A stretch of DNA of 61,524 bases from JBDREA01 sp043820265 (GCA_043820265.1 JBDREA010000097.1:1-61524); one strand, 5' to 3'. Shown: positions 42,534 to 52,547, counted from the first letter of the stretch. A program made the numbers and translations. The notes: generated from the letters alone by a model not told the origin.

Positions 42534-43441
42534 CAAAGATCAGAGAGGTCAGAAACCTCGTCTACTTTATCCTTTTATACACTGCCAGCCTGGATTTCAT
42601 TTTTTCCTTTTTGGTCTTCGCGATAATCCTAGACCTATTTGGTGTGAAGTTCCTTTATGCTCTGGTTCCCGCCTTGTTTTACACAGTCTACGCCCTGAGG
42701 GAGAACCTGAAGGAAAACGATGTAATCCGGGATATTGAAGCCAATTTCCATGGATTAAACGAGAGATTAAAGACCGCTTACGATAACCAGGGGCAAGACA
42801 ACGTTATACTCAGAGGGCTAAGAAGGGACGTCATCGTTAGAATGCAAAGCATAGAGTCAAATCCCTTCATCAATCTGGGTTCGCAGGTAAAGAGGGTCTT
42901 TTCCATAGTCATCCTCTCATTCATTTTCCTTTCTATTGGAACAATCGAATTCAGGGAAATGCCTTTATGGGATTTTCTGGGGGAAAATCCCGTCCTTAAC
43001 GAAGCGAGGGATGCAGTCAATTCAATTCGGGGGGGAATAGAAGATCAACTCGGCCTAGACGAGGACCGAAGCTACAAGGGCGGTAACTACTCTGATCCCA
43101 CCCAAGAGGAGACGTTGGGAGCTGAGGCGGGAGGAAGAAAACCTGGGATATCCTACGGGCCCATTCCTGGAACAGGAGGCGGGGCGGGCGATGATATAAA
43201 CGAAAACATTTTCGGCGAGGCATCTTCTGCGAGCCTTCAAGGCCAAAACATCGATTTCAAGCTTCACCCCGAATACGGGGGGGAAATCGAGGTAAACGAG
43301 GAAGAACAAGAAAACAAGCCATTTCAGGAATTCGTCTTACCTTACATAGAGTCATTAGAGGAGTGTCAGGAGTGCATTGTTGGTCCTGAACACGAAGAAA
43401 TCGTCAGAAGATATTTTGAAAAAATCGCGGAGGAAAGCTAA
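42518..43441 (+). CDS. Membrane protein of the MoxR/vWA operon
   Basis: The 307-residue protein has two adjacent hydrophobic helices (VYFILLYTASLDFIFSFLVF and ILDLFGVKFLYALVPALFYT, residues 15-60), a cytoplasmic helical part, another hydrophobic helix (VFSIVILSFIFLSIGTI, about 128-145) and a soluble Gly/Asp-rich tail. The tail ends with a conserved-looking LPYIESLEECQECIVGPEHEEIVRRYFEKI. The family is not recognised. It is squeezed between the coiled-coil gene and moxR (overlap, then 0-nt gap), so it belongs to the same complex. Confidence 0.72.
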   Translation: MDDVLAKIREVRNLVYFILLYTASLDFIFSFLVFAIILDLFGVKFLYALVPALFYTVYALRENLKENDVIRDIEANFHGLNERLKTAYDNQGQDNVILRGLRRDVIVRMQSIESNPFINLGSQVKRVFSIVILSFIFLSIGTIEFREMPLWDFLGENPVLNEARDAVNSIRGGIEDQLGLDEDRSYKGGNYSDPTQEETLGAEAGGRKPGISYGPIPGTGGGAGDDINENIFGEASSASLQGQNIDFKLHPEYGGEIEVNEEEQENKPFQEFVLPYIESLEECQECIVGPEHEEIVRRYFEKIAEES

Positions 43442-44467
43442 ATGAAAGTAGGAACAAGCGTCTGGGACAGCAAAGAAGATGAAGAGCCAAAAAAGGATTT
43501 GGGCGAAGTCTATGAGCACATGAACGAAACCTATAAGCGAGTTATCGAGGAGGCTGGAAAAGTTGTTGTAGGTCAACGAGATGTGATCGAGCAGATACTT
43601 ATCGCAATATTCTCTGATAATCACGCGCTTATAGAGGGTTTTCCGGGATTAGGAAAAACCCTAATGGTTAAGACTTTATCACAGGTAATGAATCTCTCCT
43701 TCGGAAGGATTCAATGCACCCCAGACCTTATGCCATCTGATATAACGGGGACCTACATCGTCGAAGAGGATGCCGGAGGGAGAAAGAAGTTCAGGTTCGA
43801 AAAAGGGCCTGTTTTCACCAATATCCTTTTAGCTGACGAAATAAACCGTGCAACACCCAAGGCTCAAAGCGCTCTTCTCGAATCCATGCAGGAAAGGCAG
43901 GTAACTATGGGTTTGGAGACTCACCTGCTGGAAAAACCTTTCCTTGTATTGGCAACCCAGAATCCCATAGAAATGGAGGGGACATATCCTCTCCCAGAAG
44001 CGCAAGTTGACCGGTTCCTCCTGAAGATAATCGTTGATTACCCTGAACTGGCTGACGAACAAAAGATAATGGACAGATACACAATCGAATCCCTTCCCAG
44101 CGTAAACCGTGTCATAGACAAAGACGTTATTTTGTCAATCCAGGAATTGACCCGAAAGATGCCCATTTCAACCGAGGTCAGAGACTATGCCCTAAATATT
44201 GTGTCAGCAACCAGGCCTGGGCCAAAAAAGGCTACCGCAACAAAGTATCTGGACTTTGGAGCATCGCCTCGAGCTTCCATCGGATTAGTACTGGGTTCCA
44301 AGGCCAGGGCATTGATTAACGGGCGAAACTTTGTAAGCAAAAAAGATGTCGAAGCAATGGCGTTCCCGATTCTGAGACACCGGGTGATACTAAACTTTGA
44401 ATCGGAAAGGAAGGGCATGGTCACAGACGACATCATCGAAGAGATACTTGAGGGGGTGGAGGCTTGA
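43442..44467 (+). CDS. MoxR-family AAA+ ATPase
   Basis: The 341-residue protein has Walker A GFPGLGKTLMVKTLS (about residue 66), Walker B LLADEINRA (about 129), sensor 1 LATQNPIEMEGTYPLPEAQVDRFLLK and sensor 2 near SPRASIGLVLGSKARAL, all typical of MoxR. These chaperone-like ATPases work with DUF58 and vWA proteins, which follow here in the standard order. ATP-driven assembly or activation of the vWA proteins is the accepted model; the client is unknown. It overlaps the DUF58 gene by 4 nt. Confidence 0.95.
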   Translation: MKVGTSVWDSKEDEEPKKDLGEVYEHMNETYKRVIEEAGKVVVGQRDVIEQILIAIFSDNHALIEGFPGLGKTLMVKTLSQVMNLSFGRIQCTPDLMPSDITGTYIVEEDAGGRKKFRFEKGPVFTNILLADEINRATPKAQSALLESMQERQVTMGLETHLLEKPFLVLATQNPIEMEGTYPLPEAQVDRFLLKIIVDYPELADEQKIMDRYTIESLPSVNRVIDKDVILSIQELTRKMPISTEVRDYALNIVSATRPGPKKATATKYLDFGASPRASIGLVLGSKARALINGRNFVSKKDVEAMAFPILRHRVILNFESERKGMVTDDIIEEILEGVEA

Positions 44468-45345
44468 CCATTGACCCAAGCTTTCTAGACGAGTTAAAGG
44501 AGTTGAAGTTCATCTTAAAGCGCCGTGTTCAAAGCCTATATGCTGGAGGCAGGCCAAGCATCCAACACGGTCGAGGCCTTGAGATAATCGACTACCCAGA
44601 GTATAGTCCGGGCGACGATTTTCGCCTTGTGGACTGGAGGCTTTATGCTAGAACAGAAAAACTCTACATTAAAAGGTTCGAGGAGGAACGGGACCTTGAG
44701 ACCCACGTACTCTTGGATGCTTCTGCCAGCATGGATTTCCGAACCACTTCTATCTCTAAATACGATTTTGCAGGAAGCATCGCACTGGGATTCGCCTATA
44801 TTGCTTCAGTCAACAACGAAAAATTCGCCTTAGGTCTTTATTCAAAAGAACTGAGGGATGTCATCCAGCCGCTCCGGGGGAAAACCAACATTTTCCGGGT
44901 CATCGACCTGTTAAATAAAACAAAGCTTAGAGGAGAAACTGATTTGGGTGTTTCTGCGACTCAGTATTCAAAGATGCTGAAATCCAAGTCTTTCGCAGTT
45001 GTGGTAAGCGATTTTTTGGAGCCTATTGAATCGTTGAGGGAGGGATTTTACCGTCTAGCAAAGCACGTAAAGGATCTCATAATCGTCCAGGTGCTTGATC
45101 CCGGCGAAATCAGTTTTCGCTGGAGCGAAGACGTCAAATTCAAAGACCTCGAAACAAGCCGTATGAAACCGACATATCTTAGTCCAACCTTTAAGGCGGA
45201 ATATGAACGCAGATTCAACGAGCACATAAATAGTCTACAGGAAATAGCCCATGACCTAGGCTGCGATTTCATCTCCCTAAAAACCGATAGTTCGATAACC
45301 GAGGCCTTTGTAGACCTCCTTGGGGGGGCGAAGAGGCATGCTTGA
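44464..45345 (+). CDS. DUF58 protein of the MoxR system
   Basis: The 293-residue protein has the DUF58 motif GRGLEIIDYPEYSPGDDFRLVDWRLYART (residues 37-65), followed by a vWA-like fold with the MIDAS-type stretch HVLLDASASMDF and VVVSDFLEP. It normally joins MoxR as partner. The start codon is TTG/GTG-like within TGACC after the moxR stop overlap (GGCTTGACC). The end overlaps the next gene by 8 nt. Confidence 0.92.
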   Translation: MTIDPSFLDELKELKFILKRRVQSLYAGGRPSIQHGRGLEIIDYPEYSPGDDFRLVDWRLYARTEKLYIKRFEEERDLETHVLLDASASMDFRTTSISKYDFAGSIALGFAYIASVNNEKFALGLYSKELRDVIQPLRGKTNIFRVIDLLNKTKLRGETDLGVSATQYSKMLKSKSFAVVVSDFLEPIESLREGFYRLAKHVKDLIIVQVLDPGEISFRWSEDVKFKDLETSRMKPTYLSPTFKAEYERRFNEHINSLQEIAHDLGCDFISLKTDSSITEAFVDLLGGAKRHA

Positions 45346-47284
45346 GTTTCTCGGGATAAACGAAGCAGATTTTTTCGGCAACCCAACCGCTTTTTGGGCG
45401 GCTTTCTTAGTTGTCCCGATAATCCTGCTTTATCTTTTGAGACCCAGACCTCAGGTGATCTCCATCCCATCACTTATGTTTCTTCGAAAGATCGAGAAAT
45501 CGCGGAGGCTTCAGTCTTTTTTCACCCGTCTGGTTCGCGACCCGATTCTCATTTTTCAAATAATCATCATTCTGCTTTTGGTTGGGTCTTTGGCTGGTCC
45601 ATTCACCCAGGTTCGCCAAAGCGTTAATCCCGAAGAAGAGGTCGTTATCGTTATCGATGCCTCAGCTAGCATGAAGGCGAAGGATGGGGCAGAAAGCCGA
45701 TTTGACGCTGCCTTGGATGTCACAAGACAGATAATCGGGGGATTGGATGAGCGGGATTTTGTATCCATTGTCGTTGCCGAATCTGTTCCTGCCACAGCAT
45801 TAGTCCATGGGAAACCGTTTGAAGCAACAAGTGCGATGGGACGTCTTAAACCCGCTGACACACCAACTAATCTGGGCGACAGCATACTCTTAGCTAAGGA
45901 TTTGCTCGCAGAAACTGAGCTACAGAGGGTTATCTATGTTGTGTCGGATTTCGCAGGAGAGAGCGTTACAAAAGCTGAACTGGCAAAAAAGATCGCTGCT
46001 GCCCAGGCAATCGAGGTGTCTTTCATCCAGGTTGGCTCAAATGAGGCGTCAAATATTGCCATCACTGCTTTTGAGGCGAAAAGGTCGCTAACCGATAGAA
46101 ACAGGATTATCGTATCGGCCAGCGTTGAAAACTTCGGAAGTGTTGATGTTGAGACCTCTTTTTTCGTCTATACATTCGAGAAGGAACTGGCCTCTGAAAC
46201 CCGGATGATAAAGGCGGGGGGGGAGGAGTTCTTTTATTACCAATTCGGAGTAGGACCTGAGGAACAAAGGATCAGAGCAGAACTGACAGATGGCGGGGCG
46301 CTTTCATCAGATGATGTTTCCTACTCTTATGTTTCCGGCCTAAGACAGTATAAAATCGCGCTTTTAAGTTATACTGGCAAAGACCGGTTTCTAAGATATG
46401 TTTTGGAGTCTCCGCTCAATAACCAAGTGGATATCTTTTACCCCCCAATAATACCTGATTTATCTGCATATGATATCATAATCTTGGGTTCTGTCTCCAA
46501 GGAAAACCTTCTTCCCGGAGCAACCGCTGAACTGTTAAGGCAAGTTAGGTCGGGAACCAACATCCTATTTGTCGGATCAAACGATTTAGGAGAAAACATA
46601 GATTCAAACCTTGCGCAAATTCTTCCGGTGACCCTTGGCGAGGTGATAACCCAGGATCTTCCCGTCAAACAGGCTATCGAGCATGAGATGCTCAAGGATG
46701 TAACTCTAAAAAACATTGTGGTGAAAAAATATTTCTCCTCTCAACCACGTCAGAATGCCACCACACTGCTTTTAGCAGGGAACAATTCCTTGGTGACCTA
46801 TTTCCCGTTTGGTGGGGGGAAGGCCATGTACATGGGGTTGAATCCAGAAAGCGATTGGAGCAATTTCTATCACAGTGCCTCTTTTCCGGTCTTTTGGGTT
46901 CAAGTCATTGAATTCATAGATAGGTTGGAGGATCAACCCACTCAGTTGAATCTGAGAACTGGGGAAATAGTTACTTTACTGTATGCAACAAACATAACAA
47001 CCCCTGCTTGGGAAACGATCCCTACCGGAAGCGTCTATTTGGACGAGATAGGATTTTATAGGGCTGAGATGGGATATGGTCCAGAAACATTTTCTGCGAG
47101 CATGCTTAATGGACTAGAATCGGACCTTAAACTGGGAGAAGTATCAGAAGAGGTTGGGATTGTTGCAGTGATAGTGGATGAACTAGAAGAGATAAGACGC
47201 GAGCACTACTGGATTTTATGTGTTATCTGCATCCTGTTCCTTTTCGCAGAGGCGCTTGTACTCAAGGGGAGGGGGAAGCTGTGA
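45338..47284 (+). CDS. BatA-like membrane vWA protein (first)
   Basis: The 648-residue protein starts with the Bat/aerotolerance N-terminal unit (MLEFLGINEADFFGNPTAFWAAFLVVPIILLYLLRPRP), a second helix near residue 60-80, then a vWA domain with MIDAS DASASM (about 104-109), beta-rich domains, an amidotransferase-like region (YDIIILGSVSKENLLPGATAEL) and a final membrane helix (WILCVICILFLFAEALVL). ATG 45338 overlaps the DUF58 stop; a frame-open ATG at 45320 is less likely. It would be an extracytoplasmic vWA partner of MoxR. Its GTG-started neighbour overlaps by 4 nt. Confidence 0.88.
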   Translation: MLEFLGINEADFFGNPTAFWAAFLVVPIILLYLLRPRPQVISIPSLMFLRKIEKSRRLQSFFTRLVRDPILIFQIIIILLLVGSLAGPFTQVRQSVNPEEEVVIVIDASASMKAKDGAESRFDAALDVTRQIIGGLDERDFVSIVVAESVPATALVHGKPFEATSAMGRLKPADTPTNLGDSILLAKDLLAETELQRVIYVVSDFAGESVTKAELAKKIAAAQAIEVSFIQVGSNEASNIAITAFEAKRSLTDRNRIIVSASVENFGSVDVETSFFVYTFEKELASETRMIKAGGEEFFYYQFGVGPEEQRIRAELTDGGALSSDDVSYSYVSGLRQYKIALLSYTGKDRFLRYVLESPLNNQVDIFYPPIIPDLSAYDIIILGSVSKENLLPGATAELLRQVRSGTNILFVGSNDLGENIDSNLAQILPVTLGEVITQDLPVKQAIEHEMLKDVTLKNIVVKKYFSSQPRQNATTLLLAGNNSLVTYFPFGGGKAMYMGLNPESDWSNFYHSASFPVFWVQVIEFIDRLEDQPTQLNLRTGEIVTLLYATNITTPAWETIPTGSVYLDEIGFYRAEMGYGPETFSASMLNGLESDLKLGEVSEEVGIVAVIVDELEEIRREHYWILCVICILFLFAEALVLKGRGKL

Positions 47285-49839
47285 GTGTAATAGATACTTT
47301 CTTGGATTACGTAGTGGCAGCCAACCAGATTGCATTTGAGCACACTGAACGTCTGCTTTGGATTCCAGCAGTTATAATCCTTCTAGCTTTCTTAATGAGG
47401 AAAGGCGGCTTTTCCCTGAAAAAAATCTGGTTCATCTTGAAGAGATTTCTGCTTTTCTCATTAATCCTCGCAGCGATTGCTTCACCTTACATCCTGGAAA
47501 GCCAAGAGCTACCAAGAAAGATGCCTCCAATTACCTTACTCGTCGATGAATCGGCTAGCATGGGTCTTTTTGAAAATGTCTCAAATGAAGGCCGAGCGCT
47601 CAGACAAGATCTCGTTGAGATAATCGGAAATCTTTCAAGCATCCCGCCAGATGTTTCCATCCAGACATTCAGTAGGGGGAATTCGACATCAATAGGGGAC
47701 GTCCTTTACTCCCAGTCCGTACACTCTCAGAGCTCATCAAACATCATAATATTACTGAGTGACGGACAAAATATCGCGGGAAAAAATCCCCTGGAAGTTT
47801 CTAGGGCCTTAGGGAAAGCTAATTCATCGGTCTTGGTTATCAACCCAAAAATCCAACGCCCGGAAGTTTTAATCACAAACATTGTCGGCGAAAGAAAGAT
47901 TCCCCTTAAGGCCGAGTACACACTTTATGTGGAGGTCGAAAAAGTCACTCCCAAACCAGTGAACTACAAAATCGAGATATTCGTCGACGGATCAAAAAGG
48001 TTCGGCACTCGCGAAACACAATCTGAAGCAAAAAAATACTATCCTCTGAGTCTATCCTTCTCAGATGTCGGCATCCATGAAATCCGCGCAGAGATAACTC
48101 CAAGTTCCGCTGAGCAGGACACATTCCTAGAAAATAACATCTTCTATAAGGGTGTTGAAGTCATAGATAAGCCCCGCATCCTTGTGATAGTCGGAAACGA
48201 GACATCCTCACCTTTAGTCCAGGTACTGGACGACCTATACGACGTGACAGTCACACGCTCCCCCCAACTATCGCAGCTTTCCCAATACAACGCCATCGTA
48301 GTCGACAACCTGCCTACCACAAAGATGGTCAAAGGATTAGTTGACAGACTGAGAGACTATGTCATTGACGGAAACGGTATCTGGGTCGTAGGTGGGAGTA
48401 ACAGCTTCGAATACGGAGGCTACTACAACAGCGACTTCGAAAACCTCCTGCCCGTCCGCTCGATTCCAAAGCCAAAAGAGCTTCGAAAACCGATAAGCAT
48501 TGTTTTTCTTCTGGATGTGTCAAACAGCTTCTCCTATAGCCCAGACCCCCAGACTAAAAGCACGAAACTCGACGTTGAAAAAGCGATCGTCCTAAAGATG
48601 ATGAAGGAATTAAAAGACGACGACCTCGTAGGAGTAATAGCCATGAATGCCGGGGATTTTGCCCTGACGAATGGGATAGAAAGGTTCGGGGACATAAGAG
48701 ACGACATACAAAACGACATCTTACAATTAATACCTGGAGGAGGCACCATCCTAATAAAATCACTCGAAACATCCCAAAACCTTTTTTCGGGGAGAGGAGA
48801 AAAAAAGTTCCTTGTCATAATCTCTGATGGGGTATTTTCCAAATCCCAAAAAAAGCTCAGCCTCGAAAAAATTTCTCAACTCTCAGATTATGGAGTAAAG
48901 ACCTATACGATCGGCCTAGGCTTTGATACAGACGAATACTATATGAGCGAGATAGCGAAAGCAGGAGACGGCCTATACCTGAAACCGGAGGGTTACCAAA
49001 GGCTCAAACTCGAATTCGGAAGGGAAGCAGAGGCGGGAGATTCAGACGCCTCATCTTTGATGGTGAGAGACCAATACCACTACATCACACACAATCTTGA
49101 GCTCCCCGAATCTGCGGTTTCGGACTTCAACAAAGTCAACGAGAAATCAACCGCCAGGGTCCTGGTAACAGCCAAGGGGGATCAGCCCATAGTCACAGTG
49201 TGGAATTTCGGTTTGGGGCGAGTGGCTGCTCTCTCAACTGACAACGGCCTGCACTGGGCACCCCGGGTCTACGATTCTGAGAAAGGAAGATTGGTGGCAT
49301 CAATCACCAACTGGGTTTTGGGAGACATGGAAAAACACAAGAAAGTCCGGATTTCCACAAAGGATCTGTTTCTTGGCGAAGAGGCATTATTCGAAATAAA
49401 ATCTGAATCAAGACCCGAATTGATAATCGAAAAAGGAGATAGCCGGGAAAGGGAGGATGCTCCGCTGAAACGAAGAGAGATGGACTCCTACCAAGCATCA
49501 TTCATTCCCCAGGAAACCGGTTTCTACAGCATTCTCGCAGCAATCGAAGGCGAAGACGACATCGACCTTATCGCTGTCAACTATGAAATGGAGTTTTCAA
49601 AACTTGGCGTAAACGAGGACGTACTGGGATCTATGGCGCAACTTGGGGCAGGAAAACTCTACGGTATGGATGAACTTGATTCGCTAAAAGAGGACATACT
49701 CGAATATGCAAAGAAGGAAACCGTCGAGGAAGTGACAGAAAAAAGGCCGCTTTGGCACATCTTCCTGGTATTGGCTCTGGCGTTCTATTTCATCGATGCT
49801 GTGTATATGAGGATAAGGGAGCTATTTAAAAAACGATGA
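47281..49839 (+). CDS. BatB-like membrane vWA protein (second)
   Basis: The 852-residue protein (GTG start 47281, overlapping the previous TGA) has N-terminal membrane helices (LLWIPAVIILLAFLM and FLLFSLILAAIASPYIL), a first vWA-like segment (PITLLVDESASMGLF, about residue 86), a second vWA (ISIVFLLDVSNSFSYSP to GVKTYTIGLGF, about 400-560), beta domains and a C-terminal helix (IFLVLALAFYFIDAVYM). Two MIDAS-type sites in one chain are uncommon. An upstream ATG at 47218 lies inside the previous gene; the GTG fits the operon's overlap pattern better. It ends the operon. Confidence 0.87.
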   Translation: MSVIDTFLDYVVAANQIAFEHTERLLWIPAVIILLAFLMRKGGFSLKKIWFILKRFLLFSLILAAIASPYILESQELPRKMPPITLLVDESASMGLFENVSNEGRALRQDLVEIIGNLSSIPPDVSIQTFSRGNSTSIGDVLYSQSVHSQSSSNIIILLSDGQNIAGKNPLEVSRALGKANSSVLVINPKIQRPEVLITNIVGERKIPLKAEYTLYVEVEKVTPKPVNYKIEIFVDGSKRFGTRETQSEAKKYYPLSLSFSDVGIHEIRAEITPSSAEQDTFLENNIFYKGVEVIDKPRILVIVGNETSSPLVQVLDDLYDVTVTRSPQLSQLSQYNAIVVDNLPTTKMVKGLVDRLRDYVIDGNGIWVVGGSNSFEYGGYYNSDFENLLPVRSIPKPKELRKPISIVFLLDVSNSFSYSPDPQTKSTKLDVEKAIVLKMMKELKDDDLVGVIAMNAGDFALTNGIERFGDIRDDIQNDILQLIPGGGTILIKSLETSQNLFSGRGEKKFLVIISDGVFSKSQKKLSLEKISQLSDYGVKTYTIGLGFDTDEYYMSEIAKAGDGLYLKPEGYQRLKLEFGREAEAGDSDASSLMVRDQYHYITHNLELPESAVSDFNKVNEKSTARVLVTAKGDQPIVTVWNFGLGRVAALSTDNGLHWAPRVYDSEKGRLVASITNWVLGDMEKHKKVRISTKDLFLGEEALFEIKSESRPELIIEKGDSREREDAPLKRREMDSYQASFIPQETGFYSILAAIEGEDDIDLIAVNYEMEFSKLGVNEDVLGSMAQLGAGKLYGMDELDSLKEDILEYAKKETVEEVTEKRPLWHIFLVLALAFYFIDAVYMRIRELFKKR

Positions 49840-49910
49840 CCTACCCTAATCTACCAACCAATCACACTATGAAAACTATATAAGGGGAAAAAGACAAATC
49901 CTAAACGAAG

Positions 49911-51380
49911 ATGGCAAAAAAACTCTGGGCTGGGCGGTTCACCAAGGAGTTGAGCGAAAAGGCGTTGGCTTATTCGTCTTCTGTGGCAATCGATTCCCAT
50001 CTCTTTTTCCAAGACGTCTGGCTTTCCCAGGCCCATGCCACAATGCTCGCCCGCCAGGGCGTGATCCCAAAAGGAGATGCCAAAAAGATCATCAAAGGCC
50101 TTGCTGCCATCAAGAAGGATTATGAGCGGGGTTCCTATAAGCTGAAAACTCGACTCGAAGACGTTCATCTAAACATCGAAACCGAGCTTGGAAGAAGGAT
50201 CGGAAAGGATGCCGCAGGAAAACTCCATACCGCGCGCAGCAGAAACGACCAGGTCGTTACTGGTGTGAGGATGCATCTTCGGGAACGGGTACTTGAGATA
50301 CAGGAAAGCCTAATCGCTGCAGAAAAGACGATTTTGTCTCAGGCCAAACGACACGCCAATACCATAACGCCCGGCTACACCCACCTACAGCGCGCCCAAC
50401 CGATTACGCTGGGTTTCTGGTTCACAGGCCTTGCGAGCACTCTCATTCGGGACATCGAGCGCCTCGCCGACTGCTTTGGGCGGATGAACAGAAACACCCT
50501 CGGCTCCTGCGCTCTGTCGGGCACGTCTTTTCCAATCGATAGAATTCTCACCACTCAGCTTTTAGGATTCGACGGAATAATAGAGAACTCACTTGACGCA
50601 TCTTCGTCGAGGGATTTCATTTTGGAGTTGCTATCTTGTCTTGCCATCCTTTCGTCAAATATCTCTAGGATCTGCGAAGACCTTGTCTTGTGGAGTGGAA
50701 GCGAATTCGGATTCGTAGAACTAGACGATTCACTTTCCACTGGATCATCCATCATGCCCCAAAAGAAAAATCCCGATCTCCTTGAGCTGATGCGGGGTCG
50801 GACCGGCGCAGTCTACGGCAACCTCATCCAGGCGTTGACTGTAGTTAAGGGATTGCCTTCTGGTTACAGCCGCGACCTCCAAGAAGACAAGACCCTCCTG
50901 TTCGAATCGCTTTTTATCATACAATCCTCCATCGTCATCTTAGATGAAATCCTAAAGACAGCCAAATGGGATAAATTGAAGATGAGGAAGGCTGCCGAAG
51001 GGGAAGGATTCCTTCTAGCGACCGAATTAGCAGACTTACTAACCCAAACAAAAAAGATGCCCTTCAGGAAAGCTCACACAGTCGTAGGAACCCTGGTTGC
51101 CGCACTCCAAAAGAAAAAGAAAAACCTATCAGACTCAGGTGAAGTCGCAAACCTCCTAAGAAAACAAAATATATCCGTCTCCCAAACCGAACTAGAAAAG
51201 ATACTCACAGTAGACGGAGCAGTAGCCTCCCACAAAAGCCAAGGAGGAACAGCACCCAAAGCAGTCGAAAAAAACATCAAAAACCTCACAAAACAAATCA
51301 AAATCCAAACCAAACAAATAGCAACACGAAAAAGAAAAATCGAAAAAGCAAAAAAGAAAATAGGGAAAACAAAAAAATAG
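49911..51380 (+). CDS. argH: Argininosuccinate lyase
   Basis: The 489-residue protein has the three fumarase-superfamily signatures: LHTARSRNDQVVTGVRMHL (about 103-121), GYTHLQRAQPITLGFWF (about 157-173) and GSSIMPQKKNPDLLELMRGR (about 278). It splits argininosuccinate into arginine + fumarate (EC 4.3.2.1). The last 35-40 residues, mostly Lys, Ile, Gln and Thr, extend past the normal end (about 455 aa) and could form a basic coil. TATATAAG (49873-49880) is about 33 nt before the start. No other arg gene is in the window. Confidence 0.95.
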   Translation: MAKKLWAGRFTKELSEKALAYSSSVAIDSHLFFQDVWLSQAHATMLARQGVIPKGDAKKIIKGLAAIKKDYERGSYKLKTRLEDVHLNIETELGRRIGKDAAGKLHTARSRNDQVVTGVRMHLRERVLEIQESLIAAEKTILSQAKRHANTITPGYTHLQRAQPITLGFWFTGLASTLIRDIERLADCFGRMNRNTLGSCALSGTSFPIDRILTTQLLGFDGIIENSLDASSSRDFILELLSCLAILSSNISRICEDLVLWSGSEFGFVELDDSLSTGSSIMPQKKNPDLLELMRGRTGAVYGNLIQALTVVKGLPSGYSRDLQEDKTLLFESLFIIQSSIVILDEILKTAKWDKLKMRKAAEGEGFLLATELADLLTQTKKMPFRKAHTVVGTLVAALQKKKKNLSDSGEVANLLRKQNISVSQTELEKILTVDGAVASHKSQGGTAPKAVEKNIKNLTKQIKIQTKQIATRKRKIEKAKKKIGKTKK

Positions 51381-51403
51381 ATTAATCCCCTGTCAATTTC
51401 AAT

Positions 51404-51799
51404 TCAACCTTCTTCCTCCTCGATTCTCAATTCAACTCTCTCCCCGTTCCTATCATAAGCTGCGATGTCTTCGATTCCTTGGTATGGATTTTTAACTATC
51501 AGGTGTATCTTTCCCATTTTTTGAAAGTAGCGGAGATCTTCTTGGCTGGGTCTGAAGCTTCCCCCCGGGTGGCTATGCACTGAACCAACAATGCTTTTGT
51601 CGAAGGGGATCATATCCCTTCTTGTTGTTGCGAATCCTTCGCCGAAGGTTGAAGCAGGGATGACTAGGACCTCGGTTATCGTTTCTCCTTCCGCTCTCAG
51701 CTGAGCCGTGAACTCCCGGGGATAGATCTCAGATGAAACACCCAAAATGAATTCAAGGGCAACATGGCGGATAAAATTAATCTGTTGAGGCTTATCCAT
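51404..51799 (-). CDS. JAMM/MPN-domain metalloprotease-like protein
   Basis: The 131-residue protein has the JAMM zinc motif: Glu in the first strand region (LEFILGVSSEIYPREF) and SVHSHPGGSFRPSQEDLRYF (HxH-P-x(5)-PS-x-x-D, residues 66-85). Such small archaeal JAB1/MPN proteins remove ubiquitin-like SAMP modifiers or process other small proteins; no SAMP gene is nearby. It follows the HAD gene by 3 nt on the minus strand and converges with argH. Confidence 0.92.
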   Translation of the reverse strand: MDKPQQINFIRHVALEFILGVSSEIYPREFTAQLRAEGETITEVLVIPASTFGEGFATTRRDMIPFDKSIVGSVHSHPGGSFRPSQEDLRYFQKMGKIHLIVKNPYQGIEDIAAYDRNGERVELRIEEEEG

Positions 51800-51802
51800 C
51801 CT

Positions 51803-52492
51803 CTAAGAGTCTAATATCTTCAGGAGGTCCCCAAGCTGGGAGATAATGTAGTCGGGTTCCTCGCGTTCGCTTTTGGGTTTGGGATGGTCACCTTCTATAT
51901 GTTTGTCTAATAATACAGATGTCATTCCTGCGATGTTTGCGCCTAAAACATCTTTTTCAAGACGGTCACCAACCATGATGGCCTCATCCGGCTTGCAGTC
52001 GACTTGATCACATGCGTCCAAAAATGAGGTGGTCTCAGGTTTTTCTACACCGCGTTCCTCACTAATAACCACCGAGTGAAAAAAATGCTGCAAACCCAAG
52101 CTAATCAGTTTCTCCCACTGCTTGACCGCCACACCATCTGTAATTATTCCAAGTTTGATACCTCTATCTCTGATAGAAATCAATGTGGGAACAGTCTCAG
52201 GATAAGGGACAAGATAGGCGGTCTTGGTTGAATGATAAGCAATGATTCCTGCAGCGATTATGTGGGGGTTGCCCTCCTTTCCGTATATCTTCAAGAGTTC
52301 GTCGAAGTGTCGGCCGTAATTCGAACCGTGCTTTTTGACCAACTCCATCAATTTCACATAGGCTTCGTCTTCGTCTACGTCAAGCCCAGACTCGATCATC
52401 GCCCTAATAGCGTTCCTCCTAGTTGCCTCAGCCAACCTCTTAGTGTCAAAGAGAGTGTTGTCAATGTCGAAGAAAACCGCTTTTACATCCAT
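51803..52492 (-). CDS. HAD-superfamily hydrolase
   Basis: The 229-residue protein has the HAD motifs: motif I AVFFDIDNTLFDT, motif II IKLGIITDGVA, motif III Lys near KPETTSFLDACDQV, and motif IV AIMVGDRLEKDVLGANIAGM. The cap is the C1 helical type, so it resembles phosphoglycolate phosphatase or TIGR02253-type archaeal hydrolases that act on small phosphate esters. ATG 52492 (MDVKAVFFD) fits the family; an in-frame ATG at 52501 adds three residues. It is divergent from pyrB and coupled to the JAMM gene. Confidence 0.92.
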   Translation of the reverse strand: MDVKAVFFDIDNTLFDTKRLAEATRRNAIRAMIESGLDVDEDEAYVKLMELVKKHGSNYGRHFDELLKIYGKEGNPHIIAAGIIAYHSTKTAYLVPYPETVPTLISIRDRGIKLGIITDGVAVKQWEKLISLGLQHFFHSVVISEERGVEKPETTSFLDACDQVDCKPDEAIMVGDRLEKDVLGANIAGMTSVLLDKHIEGDHPKPKSEREEPDYIISQLGDLLKILDS

Positions 52493-52547
52493 AATGCCCA
52501 CTCAACTTATTAATGAACGATTCAATAATCTACTTCGATCTTAAAAT

